A stretch of 64,000 nt of DNA from positions 27,310 through 91,309 of the forward strand of contig NZ_MPZM01000012.1 in assembly GCF_002936955.1 (NCBI RefSeq), given 5' to 3'. The notes beneath the pieces are model-generated. The model did not search any database, was not told where the DNA came from, and saw nothing but the letters and a program-made list of their open reading frames with translations. Numbering within the stretch: the stretch's first letter is position 1; each line of letters starts with the position of its first letter. The stretch is from Oceanisphaera arctica (GTDB lineage Bacteria > Pseudomonadota > Gammaproteobacteria > Enterobacterales > Aeromonadaceae). Shown one piece after another: positions 38,627 through 47,272 of the stretch. A program made the translations under genes and the position numbers.

Positions 38627-41005
38627 ATGCTCAAATGGCTCATTCGCCTGTTTTTATTCGGTCTCTTTCTCGCTCTGAGCGGCGTGGCTGCAGTATTTGT
38701 CCTCTACCAACAGATCAAACCCGAGCTGCCGGATGTATCCACTCTTAAAGATGTGCGCCTGGAAACACCAATGCGCATCTTCAGTCAGGACGGTGAACTC
38801 ATCTCCCAGTACGGCGAGCAGCGCCGGTATCCCATTACCGTGGCGCAGATGCCGCCGATGCTGATCGATGCCTTTCTGGCCACCGAAGACGACCGTTTCT
38901 ATGAGCATCCGGGCATAGATCCCATCGGCATCAGCCGGGCGGCGTTCGTCTGGCTGACCACCGGTGAAAAGCGCCAGGGCGCCAGCACCATTACCCAGCA
39001 GGTGGCGAGAAACTTCTTCCTCAGCCGGGAAAAAACCATCATACGCAAGGTAAAGGAAATTTTCATAGCCCTGCATATCGAATCGCTGCTCAGCAAAGAC
39101 GAAATTCTCGAGCTCTATCTCAATAAAATTCCGCTCGGGCATCGTTCTCATGGTGTCGGTGCCGCCGCCCAGGTGTATTACGGCAAAGAAGTCGGCGACC
39201 TGACGCTGGCGGAAACGGCGATGATCGCCGGTCTGCCCAAGGGGCCCTCCATATTCAACCCCATCAGCAACCCGCGCCGGGCCGCCGAACGTCGAGCCAC
39301 CGTACTCGGCCGCATGCTGGACACCGGCAAGATCAGCCGCTCGCAATATGATGAGGCGATGGCAACGCCGGTTGCGGCCCGCTATCACGGTGCCGAAATC
39401 ACCCTCGATGCTCCCTACCTGGCAGAAATGTCACACCAGTTTGCCCTGGCGATGTTCGGCAAGGAAGCCTATACCCGAGGGTTGAGCGTGTACACCACAG
39501 TGCAGTCAGACGAGCAGAAGGCCGCCAATACCGCACTGGTCGATGGGCTGCTGGCCTACGATCTGCGCCATGGTTATCGTGGCCCAGCGGCCACCCTGTG
39601 GCAGAACAGCCCCTGGAGCCTGGAGCAGATTGAACAGCATCTTGAGCAGCAACCGAGCTACTGGCCGTTGGAGCCTGCCGTGGTAACCGCCGTGGCCGAG
39701 CGTCGCGCTACCCTGATCATCAAGAACAGAGGCGAGGTGCAGCTCGGGTGGGATGGCATTAAATGGGCGCGTCGTTATATCTCCGACAAGCGTCAAGGCA
39801 ACGCCCTGCGTCAGGCCAGAGAGGCCCTGAGCCCGGGCGATCAAATCTGGGTCCGACCTCAGGGAGAACAATGGATGCTGGCTCAGCTGCCCGAGGTCAA
39901 CGGCGCCTTGGTGGCCCTGGAGCCGTCAAGCGGAGCTGTTACCGCGCTGGTGGGCGGCTTCAACTTCACCCTCAACAAATTCAACCGCGCTCAGCAAGCC
40001 GAACGACAGATGGGCTCCAATATCAAGCCTTTCATCTATTCGGCCGCGCTGGACAGCGGCTTCACCCTGGCCAGCATGATCAACGATGCGCCCATCAACC
40101 ACTGGGATGCCGGCAGCGGCAACTCTTGGAAGCCCCGCAACTCTCCCAATGTCTATGATGGCCCAATACGGATACGGGAAGCACTGGCCCGCTCCAAGAA
40201 CGTGGTGTCTATTCGCCTGTTGCGGGATACCGGAATTCCGGTGGCCATGCAGCGACTGAATGCCTTCGGCTTCGACACCGCCAACATTCCGGCGACCGAA
40301 AGCCTGGCGCTGGGCTCTCCTTCCGCCACCCCGCTGCAGATGGTGACCGGCTTTGCGGCCTTTGCCAACGGCGGCGCTCGGGTGACTCCCTTCGTGGTGC
40401 AGCGCATCGAGGATGCGCAGGGAACCGTGTTATATGAGACAACCCCCAGCAGAGTGCCGGTGATCAGCAAAGAAAATGCCTTCCTGATAAGCCAGGCGCT
40501 GAACTCCGCCATCCAGGGCGGAACCAGTGCCGGTCGACGCTGGACCGGCACCGGCTGGCGTGCCGGCCGAGCCTTGCAACGACAGGACATCGCCGGCAAA
40601 ACCGGCACCACCAACGACTCCCGCGATGCCTGGTTTTCCGGCTTTACCCCCGACAGGGTGGCGACCGCCTGGGTCGGGTTCGACGATTTCGGTCGCCCGC
40701 TGGGCCGCACCGCGCACAACCCCAACCTGGGTGCGGATCAAACTGCCGGTGGCGAGTTTGGCGGTAGCACCGCCTTGCCCATCTGGGTGAATTACATGAA
40801 GGTGGCGCTGAAGGACTATCCGGAGCAGACACGCCCGGTGCCGGAACATCTGGTTACCGCCACCATAGACACCGGCAGCGGTTTGCTCAGCCATGGCGAG
40901 GGCATGACCGAATACTTCATAGAAGGCACCGAGCCCAGACGCTACGGTCGTCCGGAAACTCAGCAGCAGTTTGGCGGCACCAGCATTACCGACGAGCTGT
41001 TCTGA
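38627..41005 (+). CDS. mrcA: Penicillin-binding protein 1A
   Basis: PBP1A polymerises and cross-links peptidoglycan. The chosen start gives a short tail and a membrane helix (WLIRLFLFGLFLALSGVAAV); ATG 38594 would add 11 residues. The GT51 domain has ATEDDRFYEHPGID and GASTITQQVARN. The transpeptidase domain has MGSNIKPFIYSAAL (SxxK), SKN in RSKNVVS, and the KTGTTN motif. 792 aa is somewhat shorter than E. coli PBP1A (850 aa). Confidence 0.95.
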   Translation: MLKWLIRLFLFGLFLALSGVAAVFVLYQQIKPELPDVSTLKDVRLETPMRIFSQDGELISQYGEQRRYPITVAQMPPMLIDAFLATEDDRFYEHPGIDPIGISRAAFVWLTTGEKRQGASTITQQVARNFFLSREKTIIRKVKEIFIALHIESLLSKDEILELYLNKIPLGHRSHGVGAAAQVYYGKEVGDLTLAETAMIAGLPKGPSIFNPISNPRRAAERRATVLGRMLDTGKISRSQYDEAMATPVAARYHGAEITLDAPYLAEMSHQFALAMFGKEAYTRGLSVYTTVQSDEQKAANTALVDGLLAYDLRHGYRGPAATLWQNSPWSLEQIEQHLEQQPSYWPLEPAVVTAVAERRATLIIKNRGEVQLGWDGIKWARRYISDKRQGNALRQAREALSPGDQIWVRPQGEQWMLAQLPEVNGALVALEPSSGAVTALVGGFNFTLNKFNRAQQAERQMGSNIKPFIYSAALDSGFTLASMINDAPINHWDAGSGNSWKPRNSPNVYDGPIRIREALARSKNVVSIRLLRDTGIPVAMQRLNAFGFDTANIPATESLALGSPSATPLQMVTGFAAFANGGARVTPFVVQRIEDAQGTVLYETTPSRVPVISKENAFLISQALNSAIQGGTSAGRRWTGTGWRAGRALQRQDIAGKTGTTNDSRDAWFSGFTPDRVATAWVGFDDFGRPLGRTAHNPNLGADQTAGGEFGGSTALPIWVNYMKVALKDYPEQTRPVPEHLVTATIDTGSGLLSHGEGMTEYFIEGTEPRRYGRPETQQQFGGTSITDELF

Positions 41006-41024
41006 GCCACCGGCAGCTTTATTC

Positions 41025-41383
41025 CAATTCCATTAAGAACCAGATCATCTTGTGGGCCCTGACACCAGAGGAAACACAGCCGTCTCCCTCGACTCGCTTC
41101 GAGTACACCCATGTAGGCTCGGACATGCCATCCATGGCATGTCACGGTCGTGGGAGCCGTTCTCTGTTGCCTCTTATCGTACACCGAATTGTCTGTAGAC
41201 GGCGCCAACAGGCGACTCTGCAGCATAAGGAGGACAAAGGGATCTGCTCCGCCGACCATTACATGACAGGGACGTCATGTGCTAAGCGTCACAGGAAGGT
41301 GCTTGAGCGGGTCGGCGGGGCGGGCCCTTTGTTCGGGATTGATGTAGCACTCAAGAAGATAGATTCTTTAAATGGGTTCGGTA
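41025..41383 (+). repeat. Diverged repeat copy A, with conserved hairpin (non-coding)
   Basis: This ~360-bp stretch between mrcA and oxyR matches, in opposite orientation, the stretch at 43279-43648 along its whole length. Shared islands include TGTCTGTAGACG, CTCTGTTGCCTCTT and ACAAAGGGATCTGCTCC. It folds into a long hairpin: outer 8-bp stem ACAAAGGG/CCCTTTGT (41234-41241 / 41325-41332), inner 12-bp stem (41246-41257 / 41310-41321, one G-T pair) and a perfect 7-bp loop hairpin ACATGAC/GTCATGT (41261-41280). The open frame across it is not conserved in copy B, so it is likely non-coding. Confidence 0.8.
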
Positions 41384-42277
41384 TTACAGCAGCCCCTTGA
41401 TCAGCTGGCTGATGACCTTGGCCATTTCATTGAAGCAGGGTCGACGCACCGAATGAATGCGATACAGCAGGGCGATGGTGCGGCAGGGTTCGGGATCCGT
41501 CACCGGTAGGTAACTCACCCCCAGGTTGCCATTGTGCTGGCCGATGGCCAGCTGCGGGATCAGGGTCAGCCCCGACCCTGCCGCCACCATGTTGCGCAGG
41601 GTTTCCAGACTGGTGGCCTGAAAATGATTGTCTTCACCGATGCCGGCGGCAAAGCAGAAGCCCATGGCCTGATCCCGCAGGCAATGACCGTCTTCCAGCA
41701 TCAGCAGTTTTTCTCCCTGCAGCTCGCTCAATGCAATCTGTTCACGTCCGGCCCAGGCATGCTCTGTCGGCAGCGCCAGCATCATCGGCTCGTCGTATAA
41801 CGGCAATGAGCCGAAGTTATCCATGTGCTCGAGTTGCGCCAGGATCAGGCAGTCCAGATCCCCATCCGCCAGCTGTTTCAGCAAACTGTGGGTCTGGGCT
41901 TCATACAGATAGATATGCAGCTCGGGAAAATGCTGTTTCAGTACCGGAATGATATGGGGCAGCAGGTAAGGGCCTACGGTCGGGATCAGGCCGATGTGCA
42001 GTTCACCGGACATCGGCTCGGTGAAGGTGCGGGCGATATCACGCAGCTCCTTGGTCTCTGCCAATACCCGGCGGGCCTGGGCGGTGATGGCGTCTCCCGC
42101 CGGCGTAAACAATACCTTGCGGGAAGTGCGCTCCATCAGCACCACACCCAGCTCGTCTTCCAGCTTGCGCAGCTGACCACTCAGGGTAGGCTGACTGACG
42201 AAGCATTTTTCCGCCGCCTTGCGAAAGTGGCGCTCTTCGGCCAGCGCCACCAGATATTCCAGATCCCTTAGATTCAC
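41384..42277 (-). CDS. oxyR: Peroxide-sensing LysR regulator OxyR
   Basis: OxyR activates antioxidant genes when H2O2 forms a disulphide between two cysteines. The 297-residue protein has the N-terminal HTH (AEERHFRKAAEKCFVSQPTL) and the regulatory region GHCLRDQAMGFC, which holds the equivalents of Cys199 and Cys208. The gene lies downstream of the peroxiredoxin gene, separated by a terminator at 42381. Its stop lies right at the edge of repeat A. Confidence 0.95.
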   Translation of the reverse strand: MNLRDLEYLVALAEERHFRKAAEKCFVSQPTLSGQLRKLEDELGVVLMERTSRKVLFTPAGDAITAQARRVLAETKELRDIARTFTEPMSGELHIGLIPTVGPYLLPHIIPVLKQHFPELHIYLYEAQTHSLLKQLADGDLDCLILAQLEHMDNFGSLPLYDEPMMLALPTEHAWAGREQIALSELQGEKLLMLEDGHCLRDQAMGFCFAAGIGEDNHFQATSLETLRNMVAAGSGLTLIPQLAIGQHNGNLGVSYLPVTDPEPCRTIALLYRIHSVRRPCFNEMAKVISQLIKGLL

Positions 42278-42380
42278 GTCTTCCCCGTTGTTTTTATGCC
42301 GCTTCTACGGTCATCATCACCGATTTGACGGTAAATAGAAAGTCGCGCTCAGGGCGTTACCGACTCTAGATCACAGAACG

Positions 42381-42405
42381 AAAAAAGGGGCTTTCGCCCC
42401 TTTTT
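42381..42405 (-). terminator. Terminator of the peroxiredoxin-glutaredoxin gene
   Basis: AAAAAAGGGG and CCCCTTTTT face each other across a 6-base loop, giving a T run on either strand. It lies just after the minus-strand stop at 42429. Confidence 0.85.
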
Positions 42406-42428
42406 CTTGCTTTCGTTTATGCCCGCGT

Positions 42429-43157
42429 TTATGCCAGATGCTCGGCCAGCTCATCGCTGCCGCCGATGTGGCGGCCATCGATGAAGATCTGCGGCACCGT
42501 GGACCGGCCCGACACCGCCTTCAGGGTAATGCTGGTGGCATCCTGACCCAACACCACTTCTTCGTAACGCATGCCCTGATCCAGCAGCATCTGCTTGGCA
42601 CGGGCACAGAAGGGGCAGCCCGGCTTGCTGAACAGGGTAATGGAAGATGGCTTGGCCGCCTGCGGGTTGATGTGCGCCAGCATGGTATCGGCGTCGGACA
42701 CCTCGAAGGGGTCACCGGGCTTGTTCGGCTCGATGAACATCTTCTCGATGATGCCGTCCTTCACCAGCATGGAATAACGCCAGGAGCGCTTGCCGAAGCC
42801 CAGATCCTGTTTGTCCACCAGCATGCCCATGCCATCGGTGAATTCGCCGTTGCCATCGGGAATCACCCGAATGTGCTCCGCTTCCTGCTCCTTGAGCCAG
42901 GCGTTCATCACGAAGGTATCGTTGACGCTGAGGCAGATGATGTCGTCCACACCGTTTTCAAACAATACCGGTGCCAGCTCGTTGTAGCGCGGCAGATGGG
43001 TGGAAGAACAGGTCGGGGTAAAGGCGCCGGGCAGGGAGAACACCACCACCGTCTTGCCTTTGAAGAGTTCGTCGGTGGTGACATCGACCCACTCCTCGCC
43101 CTGACGGGTTCTGAAAGTAACCTGGGGAACGGCCTGGCCGGTTTTATCAGTCAACAT
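42429..43157 (-). CDS. Peroxiredoxin-glutaredoxin fusion protein
   Basis: The 242-residue protein joins an AhpC/Prx5-type peroxiredoxin (residues ~1-160; peroxidatic Cys in [19 protein letters not shown]) to a C-terminal glutaredoxin (~170-242; [12 protein letters not shown] with CPFC active site, and [18 protein letters not shown]). Such fusions reduce peroxides using glutathione and are known in Haemophilus and Vibrio. A well-formed OxyR-type dyad lies at the promoter. It is transcribed toward oxyR but ends at its own terminator. Confidence 0.94.
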   Translation of the reverse strand: MLTDKTGQAVPQVTFRTRQGEEWVDVTTDELFKGKTVVVFSLPGAFTPTCSSTHLPRYNELAPVLFENGVDDIICLSVNDTFVMNAWLKEQEAEHIRVIPDGNGEFTDGMGMLVDKQDLGFGKRSWRYSMLVKDGIIEKMFIEPNKPGDPFEVSDADTMLAHINPQAAKPSSITLFSKPGCPFCARAKQMLLDQGMRYEEVVLGQDATSITLKAVSGRSTVPQIFIDGRHIGGSDELAEHLA

Positions 43158-43249
43158 ATAGTGATCCTTATCTAGTGAGGTTCCGCTTGAGTGGACTCAG
43201 TATGCCAAGAATCGTTCTATTGCTGAAATCGTTATAATCAAAGAAATTG

Positions 43250-43264
43250 ATAGCCAGGGACTAT
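43250..43264 (-). promoter_or_regulatory. OxyR-type dyad at the peroxiredoxin promoter
   Basis: ATAG-N7-CTAT (43250-43253 / 43261-43264) matches the OxyR half-site dyad. On the minus strand it covers the expected -35 position of a promoter whose candidate -10 is TATAAC (43231-43236). A second full dyad at the expected spacing is only partial. Confidence 0.6.
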
Positions 43265-43278
43265 TAACATTAACTAAT

Positions 43279-43648
43279 GAAAACGGGAACTTCGTTTCAT
43301 ACCTGCCCCACTAAACAAATGATCTCTTTCATTTCTGTACCAATGTCGGACAAAGAGTCTGCTCCACCGACCCGCTCGAGCACATCCATGTGACGGTCGG
43401 TGGAGCAGATCCCTTTGTTCTCCTTGATGCAGCGGAGTTGCCTGTTGGCATCGTCTACAGACAACTCGGTGCTCGAGAAGAGGCAACAGAGATCGACTAC
43501 CACGACCGTGAAATGCCATGGACGGCATTTCCCGAGCCCTCAGGGATGAGTTTATGGCGCGTCGTGGGAGGCGGCTGTGTTGCCTCTGAGCTCGGATTTA
43601 AAAATGATCAGATGTTTATTCAAATTGGTATTACCACCGTTCCCGTTT
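43279..43648 (-). repeat. Diverged repeat copy B, with hairpin and terminal inverted repeats
   Basis: This ~370-bp stretch is the inverted, diverged partner of copy A. It ends in AAACGGGAAC on the left and its complement GTTCCCGTTT on the right (near 43279 and 43639). Inside is a perfect 15-bp stem (43358-43372 / 43395-43409), plus an outer ACAAAG/CTTTGT (43350-43355 / 43413-43418). Its 22-base loop contains the palindromes GCTCGAGC and CACATCCATGTG. The inner stem reads CCACC/GGTGG where copy A reads CCGCC/GGCGG, a compensatory change. Confidence 0.8.
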
Positions 43649-43705
43649 GAATGACTCCAGGCCGTTGTGCTGATGCTGGAAAATGTGATGATCAGCCAGG
43701 AGTCC

Positions 43706-44764
43706 TTAGCTGTAGTCAAGCACCGTCTCGGGTACCGACTCCGGTACCTTGGCCATGGCCGCCTCCACCACCTCGATACCGGAACCGGCCTTGTGGGCAT
43801 TTTCGCTCAGATGACGCCGCCAGGCCCTGGCACCCGGCAGCCCCTGAAAGATGCCCAGGGTATGACGAGTGATACTGCCAAGATAGGTGCCCCGGCTCAG
43901 CTCCTGCTCTATATAGGGCAGCAGGTTGCGTACGACCTGATGGCGGCTGGGCACCTCCTGCTCGTCACCAAACAGCTCGGCATCCACCTGCGCCAGCAGA
44001 TAGGGATTCTGATAGGCCTCACGCCCCAGCATGACCCCATCCAGCTGCGCCAGATGCAGTTTCGACTCATCCAGAGTCTTGATGCCGCCATTCACGGCGA
44101 TGGTCAGCCCCGGATAATCGCGCTTGAGCTGGTAGACCCGTTCGTAGTCGAGCGGCGGAATTTCGCGGTTTTCCTTCGGGCTCAAACCCTTGAGCCAGGC
44201 CTTGCGGGCGTGCACCACCAGCGCATCGACCCCGACGTCCACCAACCCGTCCACCAGGGTGCAGAGAAACTCGTAGCTGTCCTGCTCATCGATGCCGATA
44301 CGGGTTTTCACCGTCACCGGTATCGCCGCCGCCGCTTTCATGGCCGCCACGCTGTCGGCCACCCGCTTAGGCTCCGCCATCAGGCAGGCACCGAACATGC
44401 CGTTTTGCACCCGATCCGAGGGGCAACCCACGTTGAGGTTGATTTCGTCATAGCCGCGCTGTTCGGCAAGCTCAGCACAACGCGCCAGCGCCACCGGATC
44501 ACTCCCACCCAGTTGCAGCACCAGCGGGTGCTCTTGTTGACTGAAGGCCAGATAATCGCCCTTGCCATGCAGAATGGCGCCCGTGGTCACCATTTCGGTG
44601 TACAGCTGGGCATGGCGGCTGAGCAGTCGATGAAAATAACGGCAATGACGGTCCGTCCAATCCAACATGGGGGCGACGGAAAACCTGCCAGAGCTGAAAC
44701 CGCCAGCCCTGGCGGCTCCGTCCTGAGTTCTTGCGGTGTTGGGCGTTGTGCTGTTTTCACTCAT
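43706..44764 (-). CDS. dusA: tRNA-dihydrouridine(20/20a) synthase DusA
   Basis: DusA reduces uridine in the tRNA D-loop using FMN. The conserved body begins at [19 protein letters not shown], and the catalytic Cys is in [20 protein letters not shown]. The start ATG at 44764 gives 352 aa; the first ~25 residues are low-complexity and unlike E. coli DusA. They lie next to the prophage, so part of the 5' end may be phage-supplied. The 5' end of dusA is a known integration site for phages and islands. Confidence 0.94.
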   Translation of the reverse strand: MSENSTTPNTARTQDGAARAGGFSSGRFSVAPMLDWTDRHCRYFHRLLSRHAQLYTEMVTTGAILHGKGDYLAFSQQEHPLVLQLGGSDPVALARCAELAEQRGYDEINLNVGCPSDRVQNGMFGACLMAEPKRVADSVAAMKAAAAIPVTVKTRIGIDEQDSYEFLCTLVDGLVDVGVDALVVHARKAWLKGLSPKENREIPPLDYERVYQLKRDYPGLTIAVNGGIKTLDESKLHLAQLDGVMLGREAYQNPYLLAQVDAELFGDEQEVPSRHQVVRNLLPYIEQELSRGTYLGSITRHTLGIFQGLPGARAWRRHLSENAHKAGSGIEVVEAAMAKVPESVPETVLDYS

Positions 44765-44797
44765 TAAGCGTTGTTCTCTGCTATTTTTACGGCTACG

Positions 44798-44831
44798 GTA
44801 TCCCGCCGAGTATCCCAGATAAATGGGATAC
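44798..44831 (+). promoter_or_regulatory. Inverted and direct GTATCCC repeats before the integrase
   Basis: GTATCCCA (44810-44817) and TGGGATAC (44824-44831) form an 8-bp inverted repeat with a 6-base loop. A further direct GTATCCC lies at 44798-44804. The cluster is 17 bp before the integrase start and could be an operator or an arm-type integrase site. Confidence 0.5.
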
Positions 44832-44848
44832 CAGACCAAGGGGGCGTT

Positions 44849-45922
44849 GTGGCCAGTTTTACGGTAGAGAAACGCAAGACGGCGGCCGGGGTGATCCGGT
44901 ATCGCTGCATCGTGCGTGTCAAAAAAGATAGTGCAATAGTGTATCAGGAGTCTCGCACCTTCGGGAAATTGGCGGACGCCCGCGCCTGGGGCAAGCTGAT
45001 GGTGTCCCATATCGAGACCCAGGGGATACCGGGCCAGCAGCCGGCCGTGCCCACCATTCGAGAGCTGATAGCCATGTATCGGAACGACCCGGATATCAGC
45101 AAGAAGATCGGCCGCACCAAGGGGTATGTGCTCGACCTGCTGGCCGATAGTGACATATCAAGGCTGCAGGCCGATCAGCTCAGTACCATGGCCATCATCA
45201 ACCACTGCCGCGACCGGAACGCTGCCGGGGCCAAGCCCCAAACCGTGGCCCAGGACATCAGCTATCTGAAATCGGTGTTTGCTGCCGCCCGCCCTGTGTT
45301 TGGGATACCCGTGGGTGACGACGTGATCCGGGAGGTGATCCCTGTGTTGCACAGCATGGGCCTGATAGGCAGGTCGGAGCGCCGGAGTCGGCGGCCAACC
45401 GAGGCTGAGCTGGACAAGCTGCGCGCCGGGCTGGCCAGCCGCATGAATCATCACGCCAGTAAAATACCGTTAACCGATATTCTCGACTTCTCCGTGCTCA
45501 GTTGCATGAGGATCAGCGAAGTCTGCTCCATCTTGTGGGCTGATGTGGATGCCGCTGAGAGGGTGGTGCTGGTGCGCAACCGGAAGGATCCCCGTAAGAA
45601 AGCCGGGAACCATATGTGGGTGCCGTTGCTGGGTGACGCCTGGGATATCGTGCAGCGGCAGCCAAGAGACTCCGACCGGGTTTTTCCCTACGAATCGACC
45701 AGCGTCACGGCGGCATTTCAACGGGTGCGCAATGCGCTGGGCATTGAGGACCTACGCTATCACGACCTGAGACGAGAGGGTGCCAGCCGCCTGTTCGAGG
45801 CAGGTTATGCCATTGAGGAAGTCGCACAAGTGACCGGTCACAGAAGTTTGAATTTGCTGTGGCAAGTCTACACCGAGCTGTTCCCTGGGCGACTGCATGC
45901 AAAAATGAAGGTTGAGAAATAA
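44849..45922 (+). CDS. Tyrosine recombinase (prophage integrase)
   Basis: The protein integrates and excises the prophage. The GTG start at 44849 has AGGGGG upstream and gives 357 aa beginning [15 protein letters not shown]; a longer frame from 44771 extends into the att region. An N-terminal arm-binding/SAM-like part is followed by the catalytic domain with R in [21 protein letters not shown] (H-x-x-R), TGHRS and the nucleophile Tyr in WQVYTELF. It reads away from dusA. Confidence 0.93.
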   Translation: MASFTVEKRKTAAGVIRYRCIVRVKKDSAIVYQESRTFGKLADARAWGKLMVSHIETQGIPGQQPAVPTIRELIAMYRNDPDISKKIGRTKGYVLDLLADSDISRLQADQLSTMAIINHCRDRNAAGAKPQTVAQDISYLKSVFAAARPVFGIPVGDDVIREVIPVLHSMGLIGRSERRSRRPTEAELDKLRAGLASRMNHHASKIPLTDILDFSVLSCMRISEVCSILWADVDAAERVVLVRNRKDPRKKAGNHMWVPLLGDAWDIVQRQPRDSDRVFPYESTSVTAAFQRVRNALGIEDLRYHDLRREGASRLFEAGYAIEEVAQVTGHRSLNLLWQVYTELFPGRLHAKMKVEK

Positions 45923-45943
45923 AAAGGGCGCTTATCGCGCCCC
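45921..45943 (-). terminator. Terminator overlapping the ogr stop
   Basis: GGGCGC (45926-45931) and GCGCCC (45937-45942) form a stem whose loop holds the ogr stop codon. On the minus strand a run of T follows. It also lies just after the integrase stop. Confidence 0.7.
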
Positions 45944-46186
45944 TTCCAGTTCCTTCAATAGATCCCGTTGCATCTCTGGTGCCAGTGATTTGACCAACTG
46001 AAACGCCATCTGGCTGGCGGTCTTGGCGCTTGGGCTCAGGGTGTGTCGATAACCGAAGCCACCCACCCAGGTGTGGCCGCACTCGGCATCGTTGCACTGG
46101 CAATACAGTTCGGTGTAATCCCGGCTCAGGCGATTGGTATTTGTTATCCGCCCCTTGTTTCCGCACTCTCTGCAGTACACGCGCAT
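45932..46186 (-). CDS. ogr: Ogr/Delta-type late-gene activator
   Basis: Ogr-family zinc-finger proteins activate P2-type late promoters. The 84-residue product starts MRVYCRECGNKG and has the C4 pattern C5-x2-C8 ... C31-x4-C36 (QCNDAEC), followed by HTWVGGFGYRHTLSPS. An in-frame upstream ATG at 46246 would add 20 residues and is unlikely. In P2 the ogr gene is at the far end; here it sits next to the integrase. Confidence 0.88.
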   Translation of the reverse strand: MRVYCRECGNKGRITNTNRLSRDYTELYCQCNDAECGHTWVGGFGYRHTLSPSAKTASQMAFQLVKSLAPEMQRDLLKELEGAR

Positions 46187-46270
46187 CTTTATTTTTCTCC
46201 CGTACAAACAAGCACCTATCATACGATATCTGGCATCACACGGCACCCATGCAACTGGTTATTTATACAG

Positions 46271-47272
46271 TCATTCCAGCGCAAACTGCAGGGCTAGCCG
46301 GGCCGGAATATCCGGGTCCGAATTCACCTCGTCGGCAATCAGCTCGCACAGCGGCAGCACCTCGTTACGGGTGTAGACCGCGTCCGTTTTTTCCGGGTCG
46401 CCCAGGCCGGCGGCGTTGCTGGGGATAATGCCCGCCTGCCCTGGCGGGAACCGGTGCGCGGTCAGTACGTCCTGGGCGCTGATGTTCTTGATGCGGTCAA
46501 AGTCGTCTTTGGTGGCAATGTCGCCCACCGGGATCAGCTTGACCCCGTCCGGGTTGCCGTTGGGAATGTTGATAAACAGGCTGCGAAAGTTACCCACCCC
46601 CTTCGAGCTTTGGATCTTCTTCTTTAGCTCTTCTTCCTGGTCTTCGCTCAGGTTCGGATCGGTGGCGTAGAAGATAAAGCCCATGTGCGCCCCGTTCTGG
46701 TAATAGCGCCGGCGAAACATGGTGGCGTCCCGGTTCAGCAGCGCCGACTGAATGCCGCCCAGGTAATCCGGCAGACCATAGATTTGCTGGCGGGGGTCGT
46801 ATTGGGTCAGATAGATCACGTCTTCCTGCCGGTAACGGATTTGTTCGTTGTTGGCCTGCAGCAACACAAAGTCGCCGCTCTGGTGCCGACGCAAATAGAT
46901 GGACGGCAACGGGTGTAACCGAACCACTCGGCCCAGGCTGTTGCGGATTTTCAGAAAAGCCGCATCACCAAACTGGATCAGGTCATGAGCGAAGGCCTGC
47001 ATCTGCCGGCGTTTCAGGCCGCCGCCGCCCTTGAATCGCCCCGCCACCATGTTGCGCCGGGCATAAATCAGCGCCCCGTGGTGGGCGTTGGTGTTGGCAA
47101 TCTGGGCCAGCCCCTGGCGGCTGATGGGGGTGCTCCAGTAATCGGCAAAGTGGTCGTAAAACAGCTCGGTGTAATCGGTGAGCCAGCGGCCGCTTTCTAT
47201 CGGTTCCGGCTCGCCAAAGTTAAAGGCGGTCATCGGGTTGGAGGCAGGGTTGGAAATAGCTTGCTCGGTCAT
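46271..47272 (-). CDS. Phage portal protein (P2 gpQ type)
   Basis: The portal is the DNA entry ring of the capsid. The 333-residue protein belongs to the PBSX/P2 portal family, with [20 protein letters not shown] near the N-terminus, then [20 protein letters not shown] and [20 protein letters not shown]. The length equals P2 gpQ (~344 aa). It is co-oriented with the terminase ATPase and overlaps it by 4 bp. The 84 bp before ogr may hold the cos site, but no such sequence can be named. Confidence 0.94.
   Translation of the reverse strand: MTEQAISNPASNPMTAFNFGEPEPIESGRWLTDYTELFYDHFADYWSTPISRQGLAQIANTNAHHGALIYARRNMVAGRFKGGGGLKRRQMQAFAHDLIQFGDAAFLKIRNSLGRVVRLHPLPSIYLRRHQSGDFVLLQANNEQIRYRQEDVIYLTQYDPRQQIYGLPDYLGGIQSALLNRDATMFRRRYYQNGAHMGFIFYATDPNLSEDQEEELKKKIQSSKGVGNFRSLFINIPNGNPDGVKLIPVGDIATKDDFDRIKNISAQDVLTAHRFPPGQAGIIPSNAAGLGDPEKTDAVYTRNEVLPLCELIADEVNSDPDIPARLALQFALE

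Noticed and set aside
41050..41400. Small protein-coding gene in repeat A
   Set aside because: The frame is not kept in repeat copy B and overlaps the oxyR end; no ribosome site is seen.
43297..43503. 68-aa minus-strand frame in repeat B
   Set aside because: Its homologous stretch in copy A is in another frame, so coding is not supported.
43667..44767. Plus-strand open frame of 366 codons opposite dusA
   Set aside because: Shadow of DusA, which has all family motifs on the minus strand.
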